Shown here: piece by piece, positions 15,001 to 20,852 of the stretch
How positions within the stretch are numbered: position 1 is the stretch's first letter
How the letters are laid out: each line of letters begins with the position of its first letter
NCBI GenBank assembly: GCA_964625745.1
Contig: CAZVCJ010000047.1
Span: 1 to 24,953 of the forward strand
Length of the DNA: 24,953 nucleotides
Direction of reading: 5' to 3'
Origin: CAZVCJ01 sp964625745
GTDB taxonomy: Bacteria > Chloroflexota > Anaerolineae > VGOG01
The notes under the pieces: generated by a model
What the model was told of the DNA's origin: nothing
The model's database searches: none
What the model saw: the letters and a program-made list of their open reading frames with translations, nothing else
Made by a program: the position numbers and the translations under genes

Positions 15001-16594
15001 GGCGGTTGGTGGACAGAATGATGTAGTCAGCCTCGCTCAGCCGCGAGCGAAGTAAATTGTACTTTGACTCATTATCATCTTCATACATGGGCAGCTCGAC
15101 CATCTGATACCCGTGCGCCCCGATGTTCGCCCCTGGCTCAGGCAGCCCAAGGGGCAGGTCATCGTCCCAGTGTTCCGATGCCAGCACCGAGCCGTCGGGC
15201 ACGTGCTCATAGATCCAGCGCGAGGCTACGATCCAGGAGTGCTCCGTGCCGTAGACGCCAACGACGAAGGCCAGGGACCAGAAGATAGTCCACCCCAGAA
15301 TCACCACTATGAGCACATTGCGAATCGCGAGAAGCGAAGGGACAAGTCGCAACTTGCCACCTGTAACTCTAGACTCGAAACCCAAAACCCGAAACTCGCA
15401 TAGCATGCCCGCCCCCATCACGATGAACAGCGGCACCACCGGTACCATGTAGCGCATGAACTTGGCCAGGAAGAGGCCCGTGATGCCGAAGTAGGGGACG
15501 ATCCACGAGAGCAAAATCAATTCGCCCGGCCTGGCCCGTCGCAGGAGGGTGCGCATCAGCACCCAACCCAGGCCCAGGAAGGCCACGATGCCCAACGGCC
15601 AACCCATCCCCCAGCGCACTTGTTGCTCAATGTGATAGAGGTAAGGAGTAGTGCCCCGGTACTGGCGGGTGAAGGGCATGTCCGCCCGGCCGCTGGCCAT
15701 GGCCCCCTGCTCCTTGATCACTGCCTCCACAAAGCTGCCCCAGTCGAGGAAGACGAAGGGTGAGGTGAGGGCGAAAACAATGAGAGCGACCGCAAAGGTG
15801 AGCACCAGATGCCGTACAGCCTGTGTCCAGTCAATTGCCCCGTCCTGCCTTTTCCGCCAGGTCGTGATCAGAACGGCCACCACTGGCGCGGCCAGGATCG
15901 GCAGTGCACTGAACTTGGAAGCGATGGCCAGTCCAGCGCCCAGGCCGGTGAGGGCCGCCGCGCCTCGCGTGCGGCGTTCGACCATCAGCATAGCGCCGTA
16001 AAGCGCCAGCAACGTGAAAGTCGTCGAGATGGGATCAACGGCGAAGAAATGGGCGAGCTGGATCTGGGTGACGGTAAAAGCGGAGAGAGCCGCCGCCAGC
16101 AGCCCCGCCGTCTGCCCGTAGATGCGGCGGCCAATCAAGTAGACGAGGTAGACGGTGAAAGTGTCGGCCAGGGCCATGAGGAATCGGCCCACGTAGGCGA
16201 AGCCCGGCGACCCGTTGGCCGTGGCCAGGGACTGCACGGTCTCCGGAGAAGCGCCGACGCGCTCGGCCACAGGCGCCAGACTATGCACCAGGTTGGCAGT
16301 GATGGTCAGCAAGTAGAGCGGGAAGTGACCATAGGTGTAGCTTCGCCGCTGCTGGCCATTGAGGTCCCAGAGGGGGTTGAAGGTGGACTGGCGGGGATCC
16401 AAAGCCGTTGACCAATCCTGCGGCCAATGCATCGTTGGGGCGTAGAAGGCCACCGTCGAGCGCTCATCCGGGTGGGTCAGCTTGCCGCTATCCCAGGTGA
16501 TGTTGTAGCAGCGCAGCGCAGCAGCGATCAACAGCACCGCCGCCAGCGCCAACTGAGCCCAGTTCCTCTTCAGCCTGATCATTATCATCTGCAT
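12017..16594 (-). CDS. fusion of GT-C (family 39-like) glycosyltransferase and DUF2298 (Chlor_Arch_YYY) membrane protein
   Basis: 1525 residues from the ATG at 16594, preferred because AAGGAA lies eight bases upstream; the frame is open to 16660. The N-terminal half is a polytopic GT-C transferase of the ArnT/PMT kind, with HPDER (41-45) in the first extracytoplasmic loop and many hydrophobic helices. A soluble linker region is followed by a second polytopic half. It contains the DUF2298 signature GGYINYYYYGQF at about residue 838, HPHMIGIPF, and a C-terminal region with FWWRMNTIFKFYIQVW-like motifs. YYY proteins are known from Chloroflexota and Archaea; they are thought to act on lipid-linked sugars, but the reaction is not established. 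At least four repeat-derived insertions lie in loops (13432, 13908, 14647, 15366). It is first in the operon, with a promoter at 16623-16651. Confidence 0.87.
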   Translation of the reverse strand: MQMIMIRLKRNWAQLALAAVLLIAAALRCYNITWDSGKLTHPDERSTVAFYAPTMHWPQDWSTALDPRQSTFNPLWDLNGQQRRSYTYGHFPLYLLTITANLVHSLAPVAERVGASPETVQSLATANGSPGFAYVGRFLMALADTFTVYLVYLIGRRIYGQTAGLLAAALSAFTVTQIQLAHFFAVDPISTTFTLLALYGAMLMVERRTRGAAALTGLGAGLAIASKFSALPILAAPVVAVLITTWRKRQDGAIDWTQAVRHLVLTFAVALIVFALTSPFVFLDWGSFVEAVIKEQGAMASGRADMPFTRQYRGTTPYLYHIEQQVRWGMGWPLGIVAFLGLGWVLMRTLLRRARPGELILLSWIVPYFGITGLFLAKFMRYMVPVVPLFIVMGAGMLCEFRVLGFESRVTGGKLRLVPSLLAIRNVLIVVILGWTIFWSLAFVVGVYGTEHSWIVASRWIYEHVPDGSVLASEHWDDDLPLGLPEPGANIGAHGYQMVELPMYEDDNESKYNLLRSRLSEADYIILSTNRLYGAIPNLPERYPMSTRYYRLLFAGELGFEKVAEFTTYPRLGPFVFNDDASDESFTVYDHPKPIIFQKVRELSAMEWDSLLGGSWDGAIQGYVGAPTPLARFWGATSRPSPSPSKEGKTLLLDQPVDELPVIDDFRWNGLANRYHLFAVIFWWLAVVLIGLAAWPVTFVIFRHLSDRGYILAKSLGLVVVAYLVWITASLCLLRNSLPTIVLALAFLALLSFYFFRRHREAMVAFWRDKRRLILFNEALFAAAFLLFVVIRMFNPDLWQPWLGGEKPMEFAFLNAILKSPYFPPYDPYYAGGYINYYYYGQFIVGLVIKLTGVMPSVAFNLAIPMLFALTVGNAFCVGFNLAKGTEGTGGTQGNSSAPSGSSRPLISGLLAAVFVAVLGNLDGMVHLADRLGGIGGSDFGSSIPGLEGLVRAWPGLLKVIQGQSLPSLDYFGRTRVIPGTISEFPYFSFLFADLHPHMIGIPFTILVLALGLNIVLSGRPPTSNVKRKTSNVKRETSNVQSLISNIQYPIPNTRPRTSILQLLTTSLCLGALAVTNTWDLPTYLGLIAVAFFLRERLVRGKWKLAWPAIVTIAVGGLSLLLYRPFFAHYQTLDVGLGLAITRGRTDLLSFLTVWGFFLFIVITFLLVELMRQRSRLGVLRFVRLALARWEVLPRLAEIYKALVQRQTSNYRLAVYGLGGMLLFMAALAALKFWVLAFVLPLVVGALLLLLRDDASPEELFVSLLVFTGLLVTAGCEVVYLKDHLGGDQTWWRMNTIFKFYIQVWVMLGIAAAVAVPHLWARVRRWQSAGQRRVWVAGLAFLFFASLLYPLVYTPARVNDRFPGDRPPVGTLDGMAFMTVGSYTWPENNRIELEYDYQALQWLIANVRGTPVVAEAAIPYYREGGLRVATYTGLPTFLGAHQNEQRYASQVGERDGKARDFFNTPDVARALQLIGELHVSYIYVGQLEQTVYDPAGLAKFDEMVQRGELEVVYENEKVQIYRVRE
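13432..13530. repeat. compound TATTGGG / ACGTTTC heptamer array inside coding sequence
   Basis: About 45 bases of TATTGGG/GGATATT/GGAGATT heptamers run straight into about 50 bases of ACGTTTC/ACGTTTG heptamers. The block is read in frame as repeated SNVKRET and SNIQYPIPNT peptides, in a loop between membrane helices of the DUF2298 protein. The ACGTTTC family recurs at 19904-19952 and 22575-22600. Confidence 0.85.
13908..13943. repeat. GAGTTCCCC/CAGTTCC repeat inside coding sequence
   Basis: Four degenerate units of (G/C)AGTTCCCC/CTT, read in frame as TEGTGGTQGNS in a loop of the DUF2298 half. The same units build the intercistronic hairpin at 9344-9410. Confidence 0.7.
14647..14675. repeat. 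short CCCTCTTTTGAGGG palindrome inside coding sequence
   Basis: CCCTCTTTTGAGGGAGATGG, read as PSPSPSKEGKTL in the soluble segment between the two halves of the membrane protein. CCCTC/GAGGG arms enclose four T residues. It resembles the C/G-rich element family but is shorter. Confidence 0.5.
15366..15399. repeat. GAAACTCG/GAAACCC repeat inside coding sequence
   Basis: Degenerate heptamer-like units (ACTCGAAACCCAAAACCCG) read in frame as EFRVLGFESRVTG, in a loop between two helices of the glycosyltransferase half. The unit GGGTTTC/CGAGTTT is distinct from the TATTGGG and ACGTTTC families. Confidence 0.55.
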
Positions 16595-16622
16595 AGTCCA
16601 GATTCCTTGTGAAGATGAGGTT

Positions 16623-16651
16623 ATTTTATCACTATTGGGCCTGGATGACAA
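16623..16651 (-). promoter_or_regulatory. sigma70-type promoter of the cell-envelope operon
   Basis: Minus-strand TTGTCA (16646-16651), a 17-base spacer and TAAAAT (16623-16628), each hexamer five of six to consensus. It sits about 30 bases before the ATG of the DUF2298 gene. The tandem repeat at 16661-16694 lies just upstream of the -35. Confidence 0.65.
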
Positions 16652-16660
16652 ATGGAACAA

Positions 16661-16694
16661 CGGACGGTAGGATTTAACGGACGGTAGGATTTAA
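16661..16694. repeat. two perfect 17-base direct repeats (plus a 5-base partial third)
   Basis: CGGACGGTAGGATTTAA occurs twice head to tail (16661-16677, 16678-16694), and CGGAC begins a third copy. The array occupies about -45 to -80 relative to the predicted start of transcription, a usual place for activator sites. Confidence 0.8.
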
Positions 16695-16700
16695 CGGACT

Positions 16701-16730
16701 AATCCAATATCTAATCTCCAATATCCAATC
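16701..16730. repeat. GGAGATT/GGATATT heptamers supplying a stop codon
   Basis: Minus strand GATTGGATATTGGAGATTAGAT. The yqeB-like gene runs into it and is read as RLDIGD before its TAG stop at 16711-16713, so the last residues and stop are repeat-derived. Confidence 0.65.
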
Positions 16731-17526
16731 TACTCAACAAATACAGGACAGCTTCTAATACTCCCCCACCGATGGCCCGGGCCTTGTCGGAGATGGTGAA
16801 GCAATGCTCCCGCACGCCCCGGTGGTCTACGTCGCCCACTTTCATGCCGGCCTTCACCATCAGCCCGTCGGCCAGCAGCCCCCTGAGCACGCCCGATATC
16901 TTGGCCTCGACGGGCTGGCCAGCGACGGAGGCCACCGCCTCGCCTGCTTCCACCGCATCACCAATGCGCCGCTTGCCCATGAAAGCGCCCTCGCAGGGGG
17001 CGCGGAGCACTCGCTCAACGGTGAAGCCCGCCGTCGGGCCGGGCACGCCGGTGGGCGGCTCCGCGCTGCCCGACAGGATGACCCGCCCCAGATGGTGCCC
17101 CCGATTGGTCTCGATCACGGCGTGGACGTCCACCCCAGCGGTGAAGCCCGGCCCCAGCCCGATGACGATGGGAGCGCCGGTGATGACGGTGGCGCCGGTG
17201 CTGCGCTTGGCCATGATGGCGTCAACGACCACTGTGGGGTGCAGCCGAGTGATCACTTCTCCGCGCGGATCTATGACCACGGGAATCTGGCCTGCAGCCA
17301 GGACCGCGCGGATCTCTTGATCGCCTTCGACCAACCGGGCTACCAATCCCTCTACCTCCACCCGTCCTTCAAAGACAGCAGAGGCCACAGCCACCGCCCG
17401 ACGGATGACCGTAGGCTGGGCCAGTTCTGTGACCACGACCGGCATCCCAGCCCGGTGCAAGCGATGGACCACACCAGTGGCCAGGTCACCTCCGCCTTTG
17501 ATCACCACCAGGATGTCCTCAAGCAT
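16711..17526 (-). CDS. yqeB: YqeB/EF2563-type selenium-dependent molybdenum hydroxylase maturation protein
   Basis: 271 residues, close to the usual size. The N-terminus VVIKGGGDLATGVVHRLHRAG is the family hallmark, a nucleotide-binding-like glycine turn. Later conserved blocks include VIDPRGE, VVDAIMAKR, VIGLGPGFTAG, APCEGAF and DKARAIGGGVLEA. The family co-occurs with XdhC-like proteins and selenium-dependent molybdenum hydroxylases and is thought to act in maturing them; the exact reaction is unknown. ATG at 17526 follows AGGAAAG. It lies downstream of the MFS and XdhC genes on the same strand and is probably cotranscribed, although a strong inverted repeat lies in the 60-base spacer. The last six residues and the stop come from a GGAGATT repeat. 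No hydroxylase subunit and no selenium-specific gene is in the window. Confidence 0.85.
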   Translation of the reverse strand: MLEDILVVIKGGGDLATGVVHRLHRAGMPVVVTELAQPTVIRRAVAVASAVFEGRVEVEGLVARLVEGDQEIRAVLAAGQIPVVIDPRGEVITRLHPTVVVDAIMAKRSTGATVITGAPIVIGLGPGFTAGVDVHAVIETNRGHHLGRVILSGSAEPPTGVPGPTAGFTVERVLRAPCEGAFMGKRRIGDAVEAGEAVASVAGQPVEAKISGVLRGLLADGLMVKAGMKVGDVDHRGVREHCFTISDKARAIGGGVLEAVLYLLSRLDIGD

Positions 17527-17551
17527 CTTTTTCTTTCCTATTTCTCCTGCT

Positions 17552-17600
17552 CCCGCCGGATCCCTTCGGCGGGCTCAGGACAAGTGTCAAATCCGGCGGG
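17552..17600 (-). other. inverted repeat around an STGSG-type element (17562-17584)
   Basis: CCCGCCGGAT (17552-17561) and its exact reverse complement (17591-17600) flank 29 bases that contain STGSG repeat copy 4 and the TGA of the MFS gene. It is an RNA hairpin with a GC-rich 10-bp stem and no T-run. It could be an intercistronic stability element or partial attenuator between the MFS and yqeB genes. Confidence 0.6.
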
Positions 17601-18909
17601 CATGGCCTGGATTTGGCAATCCAGGCCGAGCAAGCCTGGGCTCCTGCAACCTCAAGGTCAAGAGAAGGGCCAGGGCGTAGAAGGCCAGGGCCAACGAGAA
17701 AAGCGCGGTAAAGCCCACCAGATCAACGATAAGCCCTCCCACCGACGAGGCCAGCACAGCTATCCCCATGACGGTATTGGCGAAGCCGATATAGATGGGC
17801 CGGTCGTCGGGCGGGATAATCTCCAGCAGAAAATTCATGTTGCCGATCAGGGCACCCGACTTGGAGCCGCCAGACAGGATAAAAACGAGGGCGAAAAGGC
17901 CCGGCGCAAGCTCCCTCAGTCCAGGCAACAAATCGGCCAGGGGCACGATGGATAGAGCCACGAGGGGTATGAACAACCCCAGTGAATTGGACAAAACAAG
18001 GAGCAATTTGTTGCCCCGCTGGTCGCTGATGTGGCCCCACAGCAAGTTGGAGGCGAAGCTGGCCAGAGTGGACCCGGTCAAATAGACCCCCACCATGCTC
18101 ACCGGCACGGAGAGAGCCCGTTTGGCGTAGATGATGTAGAAAGGAGTGGCTATCTCGGCCGCCATCAGCAGCAAGCGCATGGTCAAGAAGCGACGGTAGT
18201 TACCGTCTCGACGCGGCAAATCCAAAGCCCGCCTGAATTGCCTGCCCAGGGGCACCCTCTCCTCGTTGACCGGTTCAAGGGGTTCCACCACGAGAATGAA
18301 GGCACCCACAGCTACGCAGAGGGCAAAAAAGGAGAGCAAGAAGAGGATGGCATAGTTATCGGGGAAAGCCAGGCCACGCCGCTCGTCGAGGATGTACCTG
18401 ACCAACAGGCTCCCACCGAGGGCCAAAAATCCCCCTAGAAAGAGACGCCAGGCGAAAAATGCTCCGCGTCGCGTGGGTGGGATAGCTTTAGCCACGAAGT
18501 CTACAAAGCAGAGGCCAGATAGGCCCGTCCCTAGACTGTAGGTAGTAAGCAGGGTGAAAAAGACCACCAGGAGCACAGCAGGGTCCTCAATGAGGAAAAT
18601 GGACAGAGCCATCAATCCCCAGATCACCACCCTCACCCCAGCCATGCAAGCGTAGAAGGGCAGTTTTCGCTGGCGTCTTTGTAAATAGCTGGACATCACA
18701 AGCTGGGGTAGAAACCAGCCTCCATTCTGAATGGGCACGATCAGGCCAATGAGGAAATTGGAAGTCGTCAGTTGGCTGACGAACCAGCTCAGCACCAAAG
18801 AGGGATCCAGCAATGCACTGAAGAAATTGAAGATAGCGCCATTAAGCACCCCCAGGCTGAAATTGCGCCTCAGGTGTCGTTGGGCCGTAGCGTTGATGGT
18901 ATAGGCCAA
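17587..18909 (-). CDS. MFS transporter
   Basis: 440 residues with about 12 hydrophobic helices and the central cytoplasmic loop of the major facilitator superfamily. Polar motifs such as GHISDQRGNK after an even-numbered helix match the MFS loop signature. The substrate is not readable. It starts at a TTG (18909) with AAGGAA nine bases upstream; no ATG is nearby. It sits 16 bases after the XdhC-family gene and before yqeB. This suggests transport of a substrate or product of a molybdenum hydroxylase, such as a purine or similar heterocycle (inference from context only). The C-terminus (RLARPGLPNPGHARRI) is encoded by a perfect hairpin and a repeat, so it may be an acquired tail. Confidence 0.85.
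   Translation of the reverse strand: MAYTINATAQRHLRRNFSLGVLNGAIFNFFSALLDPSLVLSWFVSQLTTSNFLIGLIVPIQNGGWFLPQLVMSSYLQRRQRKLPFYACMAGVRVVIWGLMALSIFLIEDPAVLLVVFFTLLTTYSLGTGLSGLCFVDFVAKAIPPTRRGAFFAWRLFLGGFLALGGSLLVRYILDERRGLAFPDNYAILFLLSFFALCVAVGAFILVVEPLEPVNEERVPLGRQFRRALDLPRRDGNYRRFLTMRLLLMAAEIATPFYIIYAKRALSVPVSMVGVYLTGSTLASFASNLLWGHISDQRGNKLLLVLSNSLGLFIPLVALSIVPLADLLPGLRELAPGLFALVFILSGGSKSGALIGNMNFLLEIIPPDDRPIYIGFANTVMGIAVLASSVGGLIVDLVGFTALFSLALAFYALALLLTLRLQEPRLARPGLPNPGHARRI
17604..17627 (-). other. perfect 10-bp hairpin within the MFS 3' end
   Basis: GGCCTGGATT and AATCCAGGCC enclose a TGGC loop. The hairpin lies about 15 bases before the stop codon and encodes part of the Pro/Gly-rich tail. 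The same region (17552-17627) thus folds as two consecutive hairpins. Confidence 0.65.
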
Positions 18910-18925
18910 GGGAAGCTATTCCTTT

Positions 18926-19834
18926 TCAGGTGCCAGGCACTTTCGCTGAGGATTTCACAGCAAAAGCGCTTTTCAAATTGTCTTCGGCGCTCGGACAGAC
19001 AACCTTTTCGGAAGTGCCTGGCACCTTGGGTGTGCCCTTCCTGGCACTCAGCGACTGGCCCTTACCACCCTGGCGCAGCATGATTATCTCGGCCATGATG
19101 CTGAAAGCTATCTCCTCAGGCGTCTCCGCCCCCAGGTCCAGGCCCACCGGGGCATACACCCGTGCCAGCTTTTCCTCTCCCACCCCCTCTTCTTGCAGAG
19201 CCTCAAAGATGAGACTCACCTTGCGGCGGCTGCCCAGCAGCCCAATGTAAGCTGCCGAGGACTCGATGGCCGTCCGCAGCGCCGCCGCGTCACTCTCGTG
19301 GCTACGGGAGGCGATGACTATCCAGGTATTTGGGCTTATGTCGAGTGAATTCAACCCTGCCTCAAAATCCCCCACCAGTACCTCCTCGGCCTGGGGGAAG
19401 CGATCCCGGTTGGCGTATTCGGTGCGGTCGTCGAAGACCACGGTGCGGAATCCCGCAAAGTGGGCCAGTTCCTCCAGGGGGACGGCAACGTGGCCTGCCC
19501 CGATGAGCATCAGGGTCATTTGAGGAGCGATGACGTCAACGAACACGTCCAGGTCTCCTCCACAAACGCCCAGGTCCTCCTGGTGTTGATCGGCGCGCAA
19601 ACCGTAGTGGACCAGGCGCGGCTTTCCTTCGCCCAGTGCTTCCTGGGCAGCCTCGATGATGGCCGCCTCCAGCGCCCCTCCTCCGACGGTGCCCATAATG
19701 GTGCCGTCGGTACGGATCAGCATCTTGGTTCCCACCTGGCGGGGCGTCGAGCCACGGGTCTGGACAATAGTAGCCAGAGCCACGGCTTCCCTGCGGCGAA
19801 CAGCCTCGGTGATAGCTTCGTAGATGGTGTTCAT
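18926..19834 (-). CDS. xdhC: XdhC/CoxI family molybdenum enzyme maturation factor
   Basis: 302 residues. The N-terminal XdhC_CoxI domain shows TRGSTPRQVGTKML, GTVGGGALE and LGVCGGDLDVFVD (Cys at about 90). The C-terminal Rossmann-like domain shows LIGAGHVAVPL, VFDDR and YIGLLGSRRK, then the closing PVGLDLGAETPEEIAFSIMAEI. Family members bind molybdenum cofactor and help install its terminal sulfur (or selenium) before insertion into xanthine-dehydrogenase-type enzymes. ATG at 19834 has GGGAG seven bases upstream, and a good promoter lies at 19861-19889. It is first in an operon with the MFS and yqeB genes. About 35 C-terminal residues after ARKGT come from an inverted-repeat element (18928-19026) and read KVPGT twice. 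They are unlikely to be part of the ancestral fold. Confidence 0.88.
   Translation of the reverse strand: MNTIYEAITEAVRRREAVALATIVQTRGSTPRQVGTKMLIRTDGTIMGTVGGGALEAAIIEAAQEALGEGKPRLVHYGLRADQHQEDLGVCGGDLDVFVDVIAPQMTLMLIGAGHVAVPLEELAHFAGFRTVVFDDRTEYANRDRFPQAEEVLVGDFEAGLNSLDISPNTWIVIASRSHESDAAALRTAIESSAAYIGLLGSRRKVSLIFEALQEEGVGEEKLARVYAPVGLDLGAETPEEIAFSIMAEIIMLRQGGKGQSLSARKGTPKVPGTSEKVVCPSAEDNLKSAFAVKSSAKVPGT
18928..19026. repeat. 99-base element with 15-base inverted ends at the XdhC C-terminus
   Basis: AGGTGCCAGGCACTT (18928-18942) and its exact reverse complement (19012-19026) flank 69 bases; pairing extends by CG after one mismatch. Both ends translate as KVPGT because the arm is itself nearly palindromic, and the last arm provides the A of the TGA stop. 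The length nearly equals that of the element at 10014-10111. Confidence 0.8.
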
Positions 19835-19860
19835 TCACCTACTCCCTTCCAATGACATTG

Positions 19861-19889
19861 ATTATACCACCTTCCGGGCCTTGAGGCAA
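19861..19889 (-). promoter_or_regulatory. sigma70-type promoter of the xdhC operon
   Basis: TTGCCT (19884-19889), a 17-base spacer and a perfect TATAAT (19861-19866) on the minus strand. The predicted transcript starts about 20 bases before the ATG at 19834, leaving a short leader that holds the GGGAG ribosome binding site. Confidence 0.7.
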
Positions 19890-19903
19890 TAAAACGCGAT
19901 GCT

Positions 19904-19952
19904 CAAACGTCGTGCGTCAAACGTCATTCACGCTTCACGTTTCACGTTTGGC
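19904..19952. repeat. ACGTTTC/ACGTTTG heptamer array
   Basis: Degenerate units of CAAACGT and CACGTTT between the activase and xdhC genes. The activase gene ends inside the array (AAACGTGAAACGTGA, read as KRET and stop). The same family is at 13432-13530 and 22575-22600. Confidence 0.75.
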
Positions 19953-20714
19953 GTAAGCCAAAAGCGCCGCTCCCAGCGCACCGACGAGTTGAGGTTCGGA
20001 CGGCAAGAGGATGGGCAAACCGATCTGCTTCTCCAGGGCCTTCACCACGCCGATGTTCTGGGCTACGCCGCCGGTCATGACCACCGCTTCCTCCAGGCCC
20101 ACCTGTCCTGCCAGCCCAGCCACCCGACTGGCGATGGCGGCGTGGATACCAGCCACAATGTCGGCCTTGGGCGCCCCCCGGCTCATCTGACCTATGACCT
20201 CCGACTCGGCGAAGACAGTGCAAGTGCTGGAGATGGTCACTGGGTGGTGGGACTGCTGGGAAAGAGACCCCAATTCCTCGACTCGCACCTCCAGAGCGTC
20301 GGCCATCACCTCCAGAAAGCGGCCCGTGCCGGCGGCGCACTTGTCGTTCATGGCGAAGTCGGTGACGTATCCCCGTGGATGCACTCTGATCACCTTGCTG
20401 TCCTGTCCACCGATGTCTATGACGGCGCGAGCGGCAGGGAAAAGATGTATCGCGCCCCGGGCGTGACAGGTTATCTCCGAGACCTCCTCGTTCGCCGCGT
20501 CGTACGTCACCCGCCCGTAGCCAGTGACCACTGTGTAGCCCACTTCCTCAGCAGCGATGCCCCCGCGAATCAACAAGCCATCCACCAACCGCGCTGCCAC
20601 CTGGCGGCTATCGTGTCTGGCCCTGACCAGGTCGCTGGCGACCACATTCGCAGCCCCATCCAACACCACCGCCTTGACCGTCAACGCGCCGATGTCTATC
20701 CCCACAAAGTGCAT
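19935..20714 (-). CDS. BadF/HgdC-type ATPase, CoA-enzyme activase
   Basis: 259 residues, the normal size for the activator (component A) of 2-hydroxyacyl-CoA dehydratases and benzoyl-CoA-reductase-like enzymes. Seen: the ASKHA nucleotide-binding motifs GIDIGALTVKAV, VIDIGGQDSKV and MTGGVAQN, plus NDKCAAGTGRFLE (Cys126) and SSTCTVFAESEVI (Cys165). These are the cysteines that hold the [4Fe-4S] cluster between two subunits. Such activases pass electrons to a partner protein using ATP. No dehydratase or reductase subunit is in the window, so the partner is unknown. The ATG at 20714 follows AGGAGGAGG; although the frame stays open to 21587, that part is antisense to the response regulator. The promoter is at 20758-20785. 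The last residues KRET and the TGA stop are formed by ACGTTTC-family repeats. Confidence 0.85.
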   Translation of the reverse strand: MHFVGIDIGALTVKAVVLDGAANVVASDLVRARHDSRQVAARLVDGLLIRGGIAAEEVGYTVVTGYGRVTYDAANEEVSEITCHARGAIHLFPAARAVIDIGGQDSKVIRVHPRGYVTDFAMNDKCAAGTGRFLEVMADALEVRVEELGSLSQQSHHPVTISSTCTVFAESEVIGQMSRGAPKADIVAGIHAAIASRVAGLAGQVGLEEAVVMTGGVAQNIGVVKALEKQIGLPILLPSEPQLVGALGAALLAYAKRET

Positions 20715-20737
20715 GGCCTCCTCCTGGCAACTGATGG

Positions 20738-20752
20738 AGAAACCTGGTTTCT
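20738..20752. promoter_or_regulatory. near-perfect 15-base palindrome over the activase transcription start
   Basis: AGAAACCTGGTTTCT, with 7-base arms around a central T. It lies just downstream of the activase -10, so it would cover about +1. It is also a copy of the arms of the 98-base element at 10014-10111, so it may be a dispersed repeat rather than a dedicated operator. Confidence 0.55.
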
Positions 20753-20757
20753 GAAGT

Positions 20758-20785
20758 ATTATACCAGGAATTCCCCACAGTTCAA
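20758..20785 (-). promoter_or_regulatory. sigma70-type promoter of the activase gene
   Basis: TTGAAC (20780-20785), a 16-base spacer and TATAAT (20758-20763) on the minus strand, about 45 bases before the ATG at 20714. It is back to back with the response-regulator promoter: the two -35 boxes are only six bases apart. Confidence 0.65.
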
Positions 20786-20791
20786 GCGTGG

Positions 20792-20820
20792 TTGACAATT
20801 TCCTCTCTGAGTAGTATGAT
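20792..20820 (+). promoter_or_regulatory. sigma70-type promoter of the OmpR-type response regulator
   Basis: A perfect TTGACA (20792-20797), a 17-base spacer and TATGAT (20815-20820), about 32 bases before the ATG at 20853. This is one of the strongest promoter matches in the window. Confidence 0.75.
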
Positions 20821-20852
20821 AAAGCCACCGACTTCAAGGAGAAGGACTCGAC

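Noticed and set aside
17604..17627. Intrinsic terminator at the end of the MFS gene
   Set aside because: The stem is strong, but it lies before the stop codon and has no T-run, and yqeB follows on the same strand.
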